A stretch of DNA of 44,534 nt from contig CABYUS010000007.1 in assembly GCA_902522225.1 (NCBI GenBank), positions 1-44,534 of the forward strand, given 5' to 3'. Below are positions 1 through 7,953 of this stretch, in pieces (position 1 is the stretch's first letter; each line of letters starts with the position of its first letter). The notes under the pieces were generated by a model. That model did not search any database, had not been told where the DNA came from, and saw only the letters and a program-made list of their open reading frames with translations. The stretch comes from an uncultured Pelagibacteraceae bacterium (GTDB taxonomy: Bacteria; Pseudomonadota; Alphaproteobacteria; Pelagibacterales; Pelagibacteraceae). A program made the translations under genes and the position numbers.

Positions 1-279
1 ATTATCATCAATCGAACACCCATGTAACATTACCATATGACCAACAGTAACATTTTTGCCAATCTTTAAAGGATAACCTGGATCAGTGTGAAGGACACTT
101 CCATCTTGAATATTTGATCCCTCTCCAATGTGAATATTCTCAATATCTCCTCTTAAAGTGGCATTAAACCAAATACTTGTATTTTTTTCTAATGTAACAT
201 CCCCAATTACATGGGCATTTGGAGCAACCCAATTTTCACCATAGTTATTTGCTTTTTTATTTTCCAAATCGTAAAACAT
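1..279 (-). CDS. Gamma-carbonic-anhydrase-like hexapeptide-repeat protein (C-terminus cut off)
   Basis: The frame opens with ATG at 279 and runs off the left edge, giving 93 N-terminal residues. It reads as a left-handed beta-helix protein of the gamma-carbonic anhydrase/YrdA/PaaY type. After an opening MFYDLENKK comes the typical stretch SIWFNATLRGDIENI, then IGEGSNIQDGSVLH and VGHMVMLHGC. The three histidines of those last two segments are at the positions of the Zn/Fe ligands in this family. Such proteins are trimeric; some hydrate CO2, while many have no proven activity. It is divergent from the thioredoxin-like gene with only 20 bases between start codons, so the promoters must overlap. 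The family call is firm; carbonic anhydrase activity is not shown. Confidence 0.85.
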   Translation of the reverse strand, partial: MFYDLENKKANNYGENWVAPNAHVIGDVTLEKNTSIWFNATLRGDIENIHIGEGSNIQDGSVLHTDPGYPLKIGKNVTVGHMVMLHGCSIDDN

Positions 280-299
280 AATTTATACACTATTTTAAC

Positions 300-857
300 A
301 TGTCACTTACAAAAACACCAATATGCGATTTTGGAAAAAAAGTAGAAACTTTTAAACTTTTATCAACTGATAATACAAATATTAATCTTGAAGATGTAAA
401 AGGTGAAAACGGTACACTTATTATGTTTATTTGTAATCATTGTCCTTATGTAAAGGGAGTAATACAAAATATTGTTGATGATACTAATGATTTAAAAAAA
501 ATTGGTGTTAATTCAGTTGCAATCATGTCTAATGATACCGGCAATTATCCTGATGACTCATTTGATAAAATGAAAATATTTTCAAATGAAAATAAATTTA
601 ATTTCCCATATCTTTTTGATGAAAGTCAAGAAATTGCAAAAAAATTTGGAGCAGTATGTACCCCAGATTTTTTTGGATATAACAAAAATTTAGAACTGCA
701 ATATAGAGGTAGAATAAGAGAACTTAAAGATCTAAAACCTGTTCAAGAAGGTCCTAGTGATCTACTAAATGCCATGACCCTAATTGCTAAAACTGGTAAT
801 GGTCCATCTGAACAAATACCTAGTATGGGTTGCAATATTAAGTGGTTTAAAAATTAA
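300..857 (+). CDS. Thioredoxin-fold (peroxiredoxin-like) family protein
   Basis: A 185-residue protein of the AhpC/TSA-like thioredoxin superfamily. The redox motif CNHC is at residues 45-48 (context FICNHCPYVKG) and the cis-proline element CTP at 120-122. The length fits the PRX-like group of bacterial proteins annotated only as thioredoxin family protein. There is no signal peptide, so it is probably cytoplasmic and acts as a thiol-disulfide reductase or peroxidase-like protein; the substrate is unknown. Its TAA stop overlaps the ATG of the next glycosyltransferase by one base (TAATG), so the two are probably co-transcribed and translationally coupled, although no functional link is obvious. 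Confidence 0.85.
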   Translation: MSLTKTPICDFGKKVETFKLLSTDNTNINLEDVKGENGTLIMFICNHCPYVKGVIQNIVDDTNDLKKIGVNSVAIMSNDTGNYPDDSFDKMKIFSNENKFNFPYLFDESQEIAKKFGAVCTPDFFGYNKNLELQYRGRIRELKDLKPVQEGPSDLLNAMTLIAKTGNGPSEQIPSMGCNIKWFKN

Positions 858-1939
858 TGCACTTGATTGTAACAAGATCTTTCCCTCCAGAAGTTGGAGG
901 AATGCAAAATTTAATGTGGGGTTTGGCCAACTCGCTTTCTAAACATAAATTAATAAAAGTTTTTGCTGATAATTATGACAGATGTCTGGAGTTTGATAAA
1001 AATCTATCTTACACAATTGAAAGAGTTTCAGGCCCTAAATTTATTAGAAAGTATAGAAAAGCATATCTAGTTAATGAATTTATTAAAGAGAACAGTAAAA
1101 TTGAATGTATTATAACTGATCATTGGAAAAGTCTTGAATTAATTAAAACTAACAAAAAAAAAATTTGTTTAATTCACTCTAAAGAAATTAACCATCCAAA
1201 AAATAGTAGGATATATAATAGAATAATTAAAGTTCTTAATGATGCTCATTTTATTGTTGCCAATTCAGAATACACAAAAAATCTTGCTGTAGAGAATGGT
1301 GTAAGTAATAAAAATATAATTGTTATTAACCCTGGTGTGTATCCCGCATCACCTATTGAAAATAAAATAATAAAAGATGCTGAAATTTTATTAAAAGGAA
1401 AAAACCCAAGACTAATAACAGTGTCTAGATATGATAAAAGAAAAAATCATGAAAAAATTATTATGGCTCTTAGGAATCTTAAACAAATCTACCCAAATAT
1501 TATCTATGTCTCTGTGGGTTATGGAGAAGAGGAGGAAAATATTAGAAAATTGGTAAACGAATTAGGTTTAGAAAATCATGTTATTTTTCAAAAGAATATT
1601 TCTCAAGAGCTTAAAAATGCCTTGATATCCAAATCAGATCTATTTGTGATGCCTTCTATTATTCACAAAAATTCTGTTGAAGGGTTTGGTATAGCTTATG
1701 TTGAAGCAGCTCAGTATGGTGTTCCGTCAATAGGTGGAAAAGATGGAGGAGCTGCAGATGCGATTAAAGACAAAGAAACAGGAATCATTTGTGATGGTAA
1801 CAATCTAGATGATATTTATTCAAGTATAGAAACTCTATTAAAAAATAATCTATCTAAAGAAATGGGTAATAAAGCTAAGGAATTCGCTAAAAAATTTGAA
1901 TGGGATAATATTGTGCAACAATATTTGAAAATTCTGTGA
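857..1939 (+). CDS. Glycosyltransferase family 4 (GT-B fold)
   Basis: A 360-residue GT4-type glycosyltransferase. The N-terminal domain begins with the acceptor-site signature TRSFPPEVGGMQN. The C-terminal donor domain has SRYDKRKNHEKII near residue 190 and the E-x7-E nucleotide-sugar motif in EGFGIAYVEAAQYGVPS near 275-290. It most likely transfers a hexose from a nucleotide-sugar onto a lipid or surface glycan at the inner face of the membrane; donor and acceptor cannot be assigned. It overlaps the thioredoxin-like gene upstream and the membrane-protein gene downstream by 1 and 4 bases. A GT9 gene lies just beyond on the other strand, which suggests a small cell-surface glycan locus. Confidence 0.85.
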   Translation: MHLIVTRSFPPEVGGMQNLMWGLANSLSKHKLIKVFADNYDRCLEFDKNLSYTIERVSGPKFIRKYRKAYLVNEFIKENSKIECIITDHWKSLELIKTNKKKICLIHSKEINHPKNSRIYNRIIKVLNDAHFIVANSEYTKNLAVENGVSNKNIIVINPGVYPASPIENKIIKDAEILLKGKNPRLITVSRYDKRKNHEKIIMALRNLKQIYPNIIYVSVGYGEEEENIRKLVNELGLENHVIFQKNISQELKNALISKSDLFVMPSIIHKNSVEGFGIAYVEAAQYGVPSIGGKDGGAADAIKDKETGIICDGNNLDDIYSSIETLLKNNLSKEMGNKAKEFAKKFEWDNIVQQYLKIL

Positions 1940-2370
1940 TATTAATAACCATGATCGAAAAATTTAATGGAATAATTTATTTAATAATTTACATCGTTCA
2001 CTTTGGAATTTTAGCATTTTATGCTTCTCAATTATTATTTGGTACTAGAAAATTCATGGATAAATTTGGCATCGATCATACAGCTGCCTTCATGATCAGA
2101 TTTTTAGGAGCATTTTTCTTAGCATGGATAATAATGGCATTATACATAATGTTTGTGAGACCAAATGGTGTTGAAGGAACCTGGACATTTTTTAACCTAA
2201 TTGTAATTACTCACTTCGTTGTTACTATAACTAATTACTATTCAAAGAACATAAGCAAGCTTGGCGTTACAGATAAATTTACTGGCGAAGGCATCCTTGT
2301 ACCTTTTGTTTTATTTATAATGAGTGCAGTTCTTTGTTATGGATTGTCAGATCTAATCTATTTAACATAA
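1936..2370 (+). CDS. Four-helix integral membrane protein, unknown function
   Basis: About 144 residues with four predicted membrane helices, near residues 10-33, 50-75, 83-102 and 118-140. No motif was recognised. The start is a choice between GTG at 1936, which overlaps the glycosyltransferase stop in a GTGA arrangement, and ATG at 1951, giving a 139-residue protein starting MIEKFNG. The first helix is complete either way, and neither start has a convincing ribosome binding site. The overlap argues for translational coupling with the glycosyltransferase. It ends 5 bases before the converging GT9 gene. Confidence 0.7.
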   Translation: MILITMIEKFNGIIYLIIYIVHFGILAFYASQLLFGTRKFMDKFGIDHTAAFMIRFLGAFFLAWIIMALYIMFVRPNGVEGTWTFFNLIVITHFVVTITNYYSKNISKLGVTDKFTGEGILVPFVLFIMSAVLCYGLSDLIYLT

Positions 2371-2375
2371 CTTAA

Positions 2376-3317
2376 TTAAGAAATTAAATTACATAACTTT
2401 TCAAAAACTTTTTCTGCAGATAATTTTGATAAATCTGAAACTTGAATAGCCTTAAAATTTTCTCTTTCAATACTTACCTTGTGTGCTGTTGTATGAGATC
2501 CAAATAAAGATATTCCATTAACATTTAAGTGAGCTGCAATATGAGCGGGACCTGTGTCATTAGCTACAACAAAAATACTATCATTTATTAATGTAGCAAG
2601 TTGACTTATATTTAGAGCTTTATTGTTATCTAATATACATTTAGCATCTATCTTCTTTGCATCTTCTAATTCATTTGGACCTGGAGCTACAACGATACTT
2701 ATTTCATGATTATATTTATCCTTTATTAAATTTATTAACTTATCAAAATAAGGCCATTTTTTTTGAGGTAGATGAGTTGAACAAAAAGGAAATATTACAA
2801 TATATTTATTTAATTTAAATTCAGATTTAAGACTTGAAATATCATCGCAAGCCCAAGAAAAATTAGGAACCATTGTATTTTTTGTATTTATGCCAGTTTT
2901 TTTTAATTGATGATCAAAACGATCCAGCACTGGAAGTTTATCAAATTCTTCTTTTGTTTGATTTTCTGGAAGTGTTGTTTCAGACGAAGACCATGTGCTT
3001 GAATTTGAATTAGGGAAAAGAATTTTTTTATAAAAAGCTGTTCTAGAAGAGTTTTGTAAATCATAAACTTTAGAAATTTTAAATTTTTTAATTTTTTTCA
3101 TTAATGAATATAAATAGATGAGATTAAATCTAGATAAACGTTTATCTATAATAACGTCTGTTAAATATGGATTTTTTTTAAATAAATCAAAGTATGGTTT
3201 AGTAGTTAGTAAATATATCGGATTTCCCTTATGCGCTTCAGATATATCTTGAATTGCACCACAAGCTTGAGCTATATCTCCTAATGAGCCATGTTTTATA
3301 ATCAATATATTAGACAT
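2376..3317 (-). CDS. Glycosyltransferase family 9 (heptosyltransferase-like)
   Basis: A 313-residue member of the LPS heptosyltransferase family GT9. It opens with the family signature ILIIKHGSLGDIAQA. The C-terminal donor-binding motif is NDTGPAHIAAHL, followed by SLFGSHTTAHK. The family transfers ADP-heptose or related sugars to the inner core of lipopolysaccharide on the cytoplasmic side of the membrane. Whether this one uses heptose is uncertain, because no heptose biosynthesis genes are in view. It is transcribed toward the small membrane-protein gene and divergent from the DUF6165-like gene (32-base gap). Confidence 0.85.
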   Translation of the reverse strand: MSNILIIKHGSLGDIAQACGAIQDISEAHKGNPIYLLTTKPYFDLFKKNPYLTDVIIDKRLSRFNLIYLYSLMKKIKKFKISKVYDLQNSSRTAFYKKILFPNSNSSTWSSSETTLPENQTKEEFDKLPVLDRFDHQLKKTGINTKNTMVPNFSWACDDISSLKSEFKLNKYIVIFPFCSTHLPQKKWPYFDKLINLIKDKYNHEISIVVAPGPNELEDAKKIDAKCILDNNKALNISQLATLINDSIFVVANDTGPAHIAAHLNVNGISLFGSHTTAHKVSIERENFKAIQVSDLSKLSAEKVFEKLCNLIS

Positions 3318-3349
3318 ATTTTAAACAACTTAACATACTATAAAATTTT

Positions 3350-3739
3350 ATGAATAAAATTCTAGTTGAAGTTTCAGTAGGTGAGCTTTTAGACAAAATT
3401 TCTATTTTAGAAATTAAAAAAGACAAAATTAAAGATCAAGATAAACTTAAGTTTGTTATTGATGAACATGAAATTTTAAGAGAACAATTAGATAAAAATA
3501 TTAAAACTGACGAAAAAATAAATAAATTGTATCAATCTTTAAAAGAAATTAATGCTAAGCTTTGGGTAATAGAGGATGATAAGCGTCAATGTGAGAAAGA
3601 GAGCGATTTTGGAGAAAAATTTGTCAAACTTTCAAGAGATGTTCATTTTTTAAACGATGATAGAGCAAAAATAAAATTGGAAATTAATAATCATACTGGA
3701 TCAAAAATAAAAGAAATTAAAGAATACACGAGTTACTAA
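3350..3739 (+). CDS. DUF6165-like helical protein
   Basis: A 129-residue, charged and largely alpha-helical protein. It starts with the recognisable block ILVEVSVGELLDKISILEIK and carries a second conserved-looking segment, LWVIEDDKRQCE. This pattern matches proteins annotated DUF6165, which often lie beside LPS or glycan genes; I am moderately sure of the name, and no function is known. There is no signal peptide or membrane segment. It is divergent from the GT9 gene, which fits a surface-glycan role by context only, and its last 4 bases overlap the converging permease gene. Confidence 0.65.
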   Translation: MNKILVEVSVGELLDKISILEIKKDKIKDQDKLKFVIDEHEILREQLDKNIKTDEKINKLYQSLKEINAKLWVIEDDKRQCEKESDFGEKFVKLSRDVHFLNDDRAKIKLEINNHTGSKIKEIKEYTSY

Positions 3740-4413
3740 TTATTAAAACTATATTTTTTTTCTAAAAATTTAATTACATTGTGAATAATAAAAGTCATAA
3801 ATAGATAAATACTTCCAGCTACAATAAATACTTCTATAGGTTTAAATGTTGTTGAAATTATATATTTTGCAATACCAGTTATGTCCATAAGGGTGACTGT
3901 ACTTGCTAAAGATGTTCCTTTAAGCATTAAAATAATTTCATTACCATAAGCTGGTAAAGATTGTTTTATAGCTATAGGAATTTGTATTTTGTAAAATATC
4001 AATTTTTTAGAAATGCCTAAGCTTTTTCCTGCCTCTATATAACCTATTTTAATAGTTTCAAATGCAGATCTTAAGATCTCTGAAGTATATGCTCCAGTAT
4101 TTAATGCAAAAGCTATAATTGCACACCAGTAAGGTTCTTTAAATGCTTCCCATAAAAATGTTTTTCTAATCAGATCAATTTCTGCAAATCCATAGTAAAT
4201 AATAAATATTTGTACCAGCAATGGTGTGCCTCTAAATACATAAGAGTAACCATAGGCAATTTTTGATAAAAAATTATTTTTAATCCTTAAAATTGCAAAA
4301 AATAAACCTATCAATATTCCAAAAAACATTGAAGCAGATAATAATTTTAGTGTTATTAAAGCTCCGCCAAGTAATTTAGGAAAACTAGCAATTATCAGAT
4401 CTATATCCATCAA
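3736..4413 (-). CDS. Polar amino acid ABC transporter permease (HisM/GlnP type)
   Basis: A 225-residue inner-membrane permease of the HisM/HisQ family with about five helices. The cytoplasmic coupling (EAA) loop reads IEAGKSLGISKKLIFYKI near residues 125-145, followed by the family sequence MLKGTSLAS. It pairs with the permease just upstream (ATGA-type 4-base overlap) to form the heterodimeric channel for the binding protein encoded before both. No ATP-binding subunit follows: the next gene is on the opposite strand and overlaps by 4 bases. The substrate class (arginine, lysine, ornithine, histidine or glutamine type) is inferred from the family only. Confidence 0.88.
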   Translation of the reverse strand: MMDIDLIIASFPKLLGGALITLKLLSASMFFGILIGLFFAILRIKNNFLSKIAYGYSYVFRGTPLLVQIFIIYYGFAEIDLIRKTFLWEAFKEPYWCAIIAFALNTGAYTSEILRSAFETIKIGYIEAGKSLGISKKLIFYKIQIPIAIKQSLPAYGNEIILMLKGTSLASTVTLMDITGIAKYIISTTFKPIEVFIVAGSIYLFMTFIIHNVIKFLEKKYSFNN

Positions 4414-5102
4414 TATCCTTTATTATATTTAAGTTCTAATCTGTTTATTAATTGCATACTAAGAAAAGTAAGTGCTAAATATAATACTGCTGCAAACGAA
4501 TAAAAGAATAGTGGATCTCTAGTTGAGCCGGCAGCTATATAAGATTGTCTCATTATTTCAACTAATCCTGTTACTGATATTAAAGATGTATCCTTTAAAG
4601 TAATTTGCCATACATTGCTTAAATTTGGAATAGAAAGTCTTAACATTTGTGGCATTATAATTTTAAAAAAATGTATATGTTTTTTAAAGCCTAAAACTTT
4701 CGAAGCTTCAAATTGACCTTTATCTATAGATTGAATTGCACCCCTAAATACTTCTGTTGAATAAGCACCAGAAATAATCCCAATTGCAACCGAACCAGTA
4801 ATAAAGGCATTGATTTCAATGTATTCATAATAACCAAAGATAGAAGCCACATACATTAAAGCTCCACTACCACCAAAAAAGAATAAATAAATTACCAATA
4901 ACTCAGGTACGCCCCTGATAACAGTAGTGTATGAATTAGCTATTAAATTTAAGAATTTATTTTTAGATAATTTTAAGGGTGTAAATATTAATGCAAATAT
5001 AAAACCTATAAACATTGCTGTAATTGAAACAGCTATTGTCATTAACGCAGCAACAAATAATTCGTCACCCCACCCTGTTTTACCAAATGCTAAGAGATCC
5101 AT
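4410..5102 (-). CDS. Polar amino acid ABC transporter permease (HisQ type)
   Basis: A 230-residue membrane permease of the same family as its downstream partner. Its EAA loop is FEASKVLGFKKHIHFFKI, followed by TLKDTSLISVTGLVEIMRQ, a sequence usual in HisQ/ArtQ/OccQ proteins. It starts 43 bases after the binding-protein stop codon, past an intercistronic stem-loop, and ends in a 4-base overlap with the second permease. Together the three genes give an importer lacking its ATPase, which must be encoded elsewhere. Confidence 0.88.
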   Translation of the reverse strand: MDLLAFGKTGWGDELFVAALMTIAVSITAMFIGFIFALIFTPLKLSKNKFLNLIANSYTTVIRGVPELLVIYLFFFGGSGALMYVASIFGYYEYIEINAFITGSVAIGIISGAYSTEVFRGAIQSIDKGQFEASKVLGFKKHIHFFKIIMPQMLRLSIPNLSNVWQITLKDTSLISVTGLVEIMRQSYIAAGSTRDPLFFYSFAAVLYLALTFLSMQLINRLELKYNKGY

Positions 5103-5109
5103 ATAGAAT

Positions 5110-5132
5110 GGCGACTATATATTATAGTCGCC
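5110..5132 (-). promoter_or_regulatory. Intercistronic stem-loop after the amino acid binding-protein gene
   Basis: A perfect 10-bp inverted repeat (GGCGACTATA / TATAGTCGCC) with a 3-base loop lies 13 bases past the binding-protein stop and 7 bases before the permease start. No run of T follows on the minus strand, so it looks less like a full terminator than an mRNA 3'-end stabiliser or partial terminator. It would raise binding protein relative to permease. That role is inferred from position. Confidence 0.65.
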
Positions 5133-5145
5133 GATTCTTAAATGA

Positions 5146-5997
5146 TTACATAGAAGCGTCGAAACCGAACCATTTGATAGCGAGTTTGCTAATAGTTCCG
5201 TCTTTTCTAGCTTTATTTATGGCTTTATTAAAATCTTTTAAAAGTTTTGCGTCTCTTTTTCCGATTGCATCATCACCACTTTTTCTAATTCCTACACCAA
5301 CACCATTTCCAAAAGCTCCTCCAGAAAAGGTTGGTCCAACTAGAACAACAGCTTCACCAGATTTATCAGCATAATCAGTAAAAGCAACTGCAGCTGCTAA
5401 TGCGGCATCACATCTACCATTTGATAAATCTAAATTTACTTCGTCTTGTGTTTTGTAAGTTCTTAAATCAACTTTACCTACATCACCTGACTCTAAAAAA
5501 TTTTGGTGAATTGTACCAATTTGTGTACAAACAGTTTTTCCAGATAAAGCTCCTGTAATTGTTTTAAGAGCCTTGTCTACATCTCCACCACCAAGATTTA
5601 AGTTTATTCCTTCTGGTGTAGACATTCCTTCAAGATCAGAACCTTTCATTACAGCTAAAGAAGCAACTTCATCAGCATAACCTTGTGAAAAGTTGATTGT
5701 TTTCATTCTTTCGTCTGTAATCGACATACCAGCCATGATCGCATCAAATTTTCTCATAACTAATGCAGGTATCATCCCATCCCAGTCTTGTTCAACGATT
5801 GTGCACTCATGCTTCATGATTTTGCAAAGCTCATTTGCAAGATCAACTTCAAATCCATTTAAATTTCCAGAAGCATCCTTAGAATTCCAAGGAGGGTAAG
5901 CGCCCTCTGTTCCTATTTTTATTTTGTCAGCATAAACATTTGCTGTTAACAATAAAAAGGCAAAAATTGTTACTATTGTTTTTTTAAACATATTCAT
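5146..5997 (-). CDS. Periplasmic amino acid-binding protein (SBP family 3)
   Basis: A solute-binding protein of family 3 (HisJ/ArtJ/OccT type). A signal peptide (about MNMFKKTIVTIFAFLLLTAN, cleaved near VYA-DK) precedes the mature start KIGTEGAYPPWNSKD. Other family blocks are GFEVDLANELC, QDWDGMIPALVMRKFDAIMAGMS (residues read in two parts) and FSQGYADE. I place the start at ATG 5997 because GGAGG (6003-6007) sits 5 bases upstream; an in-frame TTG at 6009 would lie inside that Shine-Dalgarno, and ATG 5991 is also possible. The gene follows speDE by 59 bases on the same strand, so importer and polyamine genes may share a transcript. Ligand unknown; basic or polar amino acids are likely. Confidence 0.88.
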   Translation of the reverse strand: MNMFKKTIVTIFAFLLLTANVYADKIKIGTEGAYPPWNSKDASGNLNGFEVDLANELCKIMKHECTIVEQDWDGMIPALVMRKFDAIMAGMSITDERMKTINFSQGYADEVASLAVMKGSDLEGMSTPEGINLNLGGGDVDKALKTITGALSGKTVCTQIGTIHQNFLESGDVGKVDLRTYKTQDEVNLDLSNGRCDAALAAAVAFTDYADKSGEAVVLVGPTFSGGAFGNGVGVGIRKSGDDAIGKRDAKLLKDFNKAINKARKDGTISKLAIKWFGFDASM

Positions 5998-6002
5998 TAT
6001 TT

Positions 6003-6007
6003 CCTCC
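6003..6007 (-). promoter_or_regulatory. Shine-Dalgarno GGAGG of the amino acid binding-protein gene
   Basis: GGAGG on the minus strand, 5 bases before ATG 5997 and 11 before ATG 5991. Most genes in this window have no such clear site, so it both fixes the start region and suggests strong translation of the binding protein. Confidence 0.7.
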
Positions 6008-6056
6008 AATTTTGATCTTAATTAATCATAAATTTTAGCTTTAAAAAAGAAATTTC

Positions 6057-7097
6057 TTAGTAATTTATTGAAGAAGAAAAGTTCCAAGAACAGTCAAAAC
6101 TAGGGATATAAACTCTATCTAAGGTGGCATTTCCAAAGTTTTTGTTAAAAACTTTAAGCCATTTATCAACTTGTTTAGGTTTTTTATCTTGGCTACCAAC
6201 TTGTGCAGTTATAATTCCTTTAGGTTTCAAAATTCTAACAAGTTGATCCATATTTTTAGCTGCTAAATCAATGCAAAATTGATCATCGTTTAAATCTACA
6301 AAAATTTTATCGTAAGTATCATCTTTAATAGTTTTGATGCTTTCAAAGGCATCACCCCAAACACATTTAACAGAGTTTTTTTGAGTTGCTTTGTTTCCAA
6401 CTTTAGCTAAATGTTTTTCACATACATCAACAACTTCAGGATCTAATTCAAACCAATCAACATAACCAAATCCTTTGGAAATACACTCTCTAGCTACACC
6501 ACCATCTCCACCACCAATAATAGCTGCTTTTTCTTTATCTTTATTTAATTTTAATCCAGCATTTACAAAAGTAGAGCTATATAAATGCTCGTCACTTGTG
6601 GCTACTTGTATCTCATTATCTATAAATAAAGATTTACCAAATTGTTCTAAATCTAAAATTTCAATGTGCTGGCCTGCTTTTGAGGTAAAATCTTCTAACA
6701 CATTTTTTACTACATAGGATTTTTGTAAACCTGGTGAACTGTAAATATCATGGTAAAGTGAGATTGTATCTCTGTTAAATTCTTTTTTAATTATTCTAGT
6801 GTGTTCTATTTCTTTTTTAATAATTTCAATTGCAACAGATGGATTTACTTTTCCACAGGTGAAAAAATCAAAACTGATAATCCCTTTTTCAGGAAATGTA
6901 TGAAAGCTTATATGACTCTCCGCTAGTAAAGCAACCAATGTGAAGCCTTGTGGTTCAAATTTATATTTTGAAATATTAAGAACTGTGACTTTTGCCTTTT
7001 TTGAAATTTTATAAACGAGTTTTTCAAAGAAAGATGGCTCATATTCTTTCCTGGTACCAATTATATCTAAAGTAATATGCTCACCCACTTTAGTCAT
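6057..7097 (-). CDS. SpeD-SpeE fusion: AdoMet decarboxylase-type pyruvoyl domain plus aminopropyltransferase
   Basis: 346 residues in two domains. Residues 1-110 are a prokaryotic AdoMet decarboxylase: the self-cleavage site AESHISFHTFPE puts the pyruvoyl-forming Ser at 61 (after Glu60), with His66 and Cys81 (DFFTCGK), the known catalytic set. Residues 115-346 are a spermidine-synthase-like Rossmann methyltransferase fold with IIGGGDGGVARE and WFELDPEVVD. By family, SpeD makes decarboxylated AdoMet and SpeE moves its aminopropyl group to a diamine, releasing methylthioadenosine. The SpeE half deviates from the norm: the usual D(S/T)xDP segment reads DLNDDQF, and the YHE that follows the TTxxDE-type motif is YSS. 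So the amine acceptor, or even the SpeD substrate (ornithine and arginine variants of SpeD exist), is open. It is the last gene of the mtnP-led run, 7 bases after the aldolase. Confidence 0.88.
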   Translation of the reverse strand: MTKVGEHITLDIIGTRKEYEPSFFEKLVYKISKKAKVTVLNISKYKFEPQGFTLVALLAESHISFHTFPEKGIISFDFFTCGKVNPSVAIEIIKKEIEHTRIIKKEFNRDTISLYHDIYSSPGLQKSYVVKNVLEDFTSKAGQHIEILDLEQFGKSLFIDNEIQVATSDEHLYSSTFVNAGLKLNKDKEKAAIIGGGDGGVARECISKGFGYVDWFELDPEVVDVCEKHLAKVGNKATQKNSVKCVWGDAFESIKTIKDDTYDKIFVDLNDDQFCIDLAAKNMDQLVRILKPKGIITAQVGSQDKKPKQVDKWLKVFNKNFGNATLDRVYIPSFDCSWNFSSSINY

Positions 7098-7104
7098 AAA
7101 TTAA

Positions 7105-7746
7105 TTACCCCTTTTTATAATTTTTAACTTTTTCTAAAATTTTATCCATTTCTGATGATGATAGAATCTTAGGTTCTCCAATTTTTATTGTATTTATGTA
7201 TTGATGGCAAATGTTTTCTATTTCTTTTGCTAACTCAAAAGCTTCCTCTAAGTTATTTCCAAAAGTTACTTGACCATGATTTTCCATTAAACAACCTTTT
7301 CTATTTTCTAAAGCCTTTATAATATTATCTGATAACTCTCTTGTTCCAAAAGTTGCGTATTTTGCACATCTAATATCTTCTCCTCCTGCTAAAGCAACCA
7401 TATAATGAAATGCTGGAACATCTAAACCGTGAGCAGACACTGCTGTTGCATGAACAGAGTGTGCATGAACTACCGCTTTAGCATCATTCTTGTTTAAATA
7501 TATGTCTTGATGAAATCTCCATTCAGAGGATGGAGTTGAACCTTTTTCATCGAATTTTCCATCTAAAGAAACAAAAGCTATATCATCAGACTTGAGATCA
7601 GAATATTTTTTACCCGATGGTGTTATGAAAAAACCATCTTTATCACCCTCTGCTCTATGCGAAATATTTCCAGATCTTAAAGGGGATAAATTGTCAGAAT
7701 TTAGTTTTTTTGCAAATTTGATTACTTCATTTTTTAAATGATCCAT
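7105..7746 (-). CDS. Class II aldolase, probable 5-methylthioribulose-1-phosphate aldolase (or MtnB-type dehydratase)
   Basis: 213 residues of the class II aldolase/adducin fold. The metal and catalytic residues of L-fuculose-phosphate aldolase are all present: Glu75 (PSSEWRFH), His94 and His96 (VVHAHSVHA), and His157 (MENHGQV). Its place between mtnA and speDE, with mtnP in the same run, points to methylthioribulose-1-phosphate as substrate. Two reactions fit: aldol cleavage to DHAP and methylthioacetaldehyde (the Ald2/DHAP shunt), or dehydration by MtnB of the methionine salvage pathway. No mtnC, mtnD or mtnE-like gene is in the window, so I favour the aldolase, as an inference. It starts 3 bases after the small membrane-protein gene. 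Confidence 0.8.
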   Translation of the reverse strand: MDHLKNEVIKFAKKLNSDNLSPLRSGNISHRAEGDKDGFFITPSGKKYSDLKSDDIAFVSLDGKFDEKGSTPSSEWRFHQDIYLNKNDAKAVVHAHSVHATAVSAHGLDVPAFHYMVALAGGEDIRCAKYATFGTRELSDNIIKALENRKGCLMENHGQVTFGNNLEEAFELAKEIENICHQYINTIKIGEPKILSSSEMDKILEKVKNYKKG

Positions 7747-7749
7747 GAT

Positions 7750-7953
7750 CTATTGGTTAATCTTTTCTAAAATTTCTTTTTCACACAATTTTACAATTTC
7801 ATCTTTACTTTTTGAAGGATACGATTTTTGAGTTGCCATAATACATGCACTTATAGTCTTTTTTAAACCATACGAAGTATACTGTTTGCTAGCAAAATAA
7901 AGCAAAACACATGCAAAGATAATGAACCCAATCCAATAATAATTTTTAATCAT
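7750..7953 (-). CDS. Small single-pass membrane protein in the MTA/polyamine operon
   Basis: 67 residues: one N-terminal membrane helix (about residues 5-22, WIGFIIFACVLLYFA) followed by a charged soluble tail with two cysteines (ISACIM and VKLCEKE). Its ATG overlaps the mtnA stop (ATGA), and the aldolase begins 3 bases after its stop, so it is held tightly in the operon. I do not recognise the family. The topology suggests a short periplasmic or cytoplasmic tail anchored in the inner membrane. Confidence 0.7.
   Translation of the reverse strand: MIKNYYWIGFIIFACVLLYFASKQYTSYGLKKTISACIMATQKSYPSKSKDEIVKLCEKEILEKINQ

Noticed and set aside
5024-5374. 116-codon plus-strand frame across the permease start and binding-protein end
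   Set aside because: It runs antisense to two recognised genes and through the intercistronic hairpin, and its translation has no recognisable domain.
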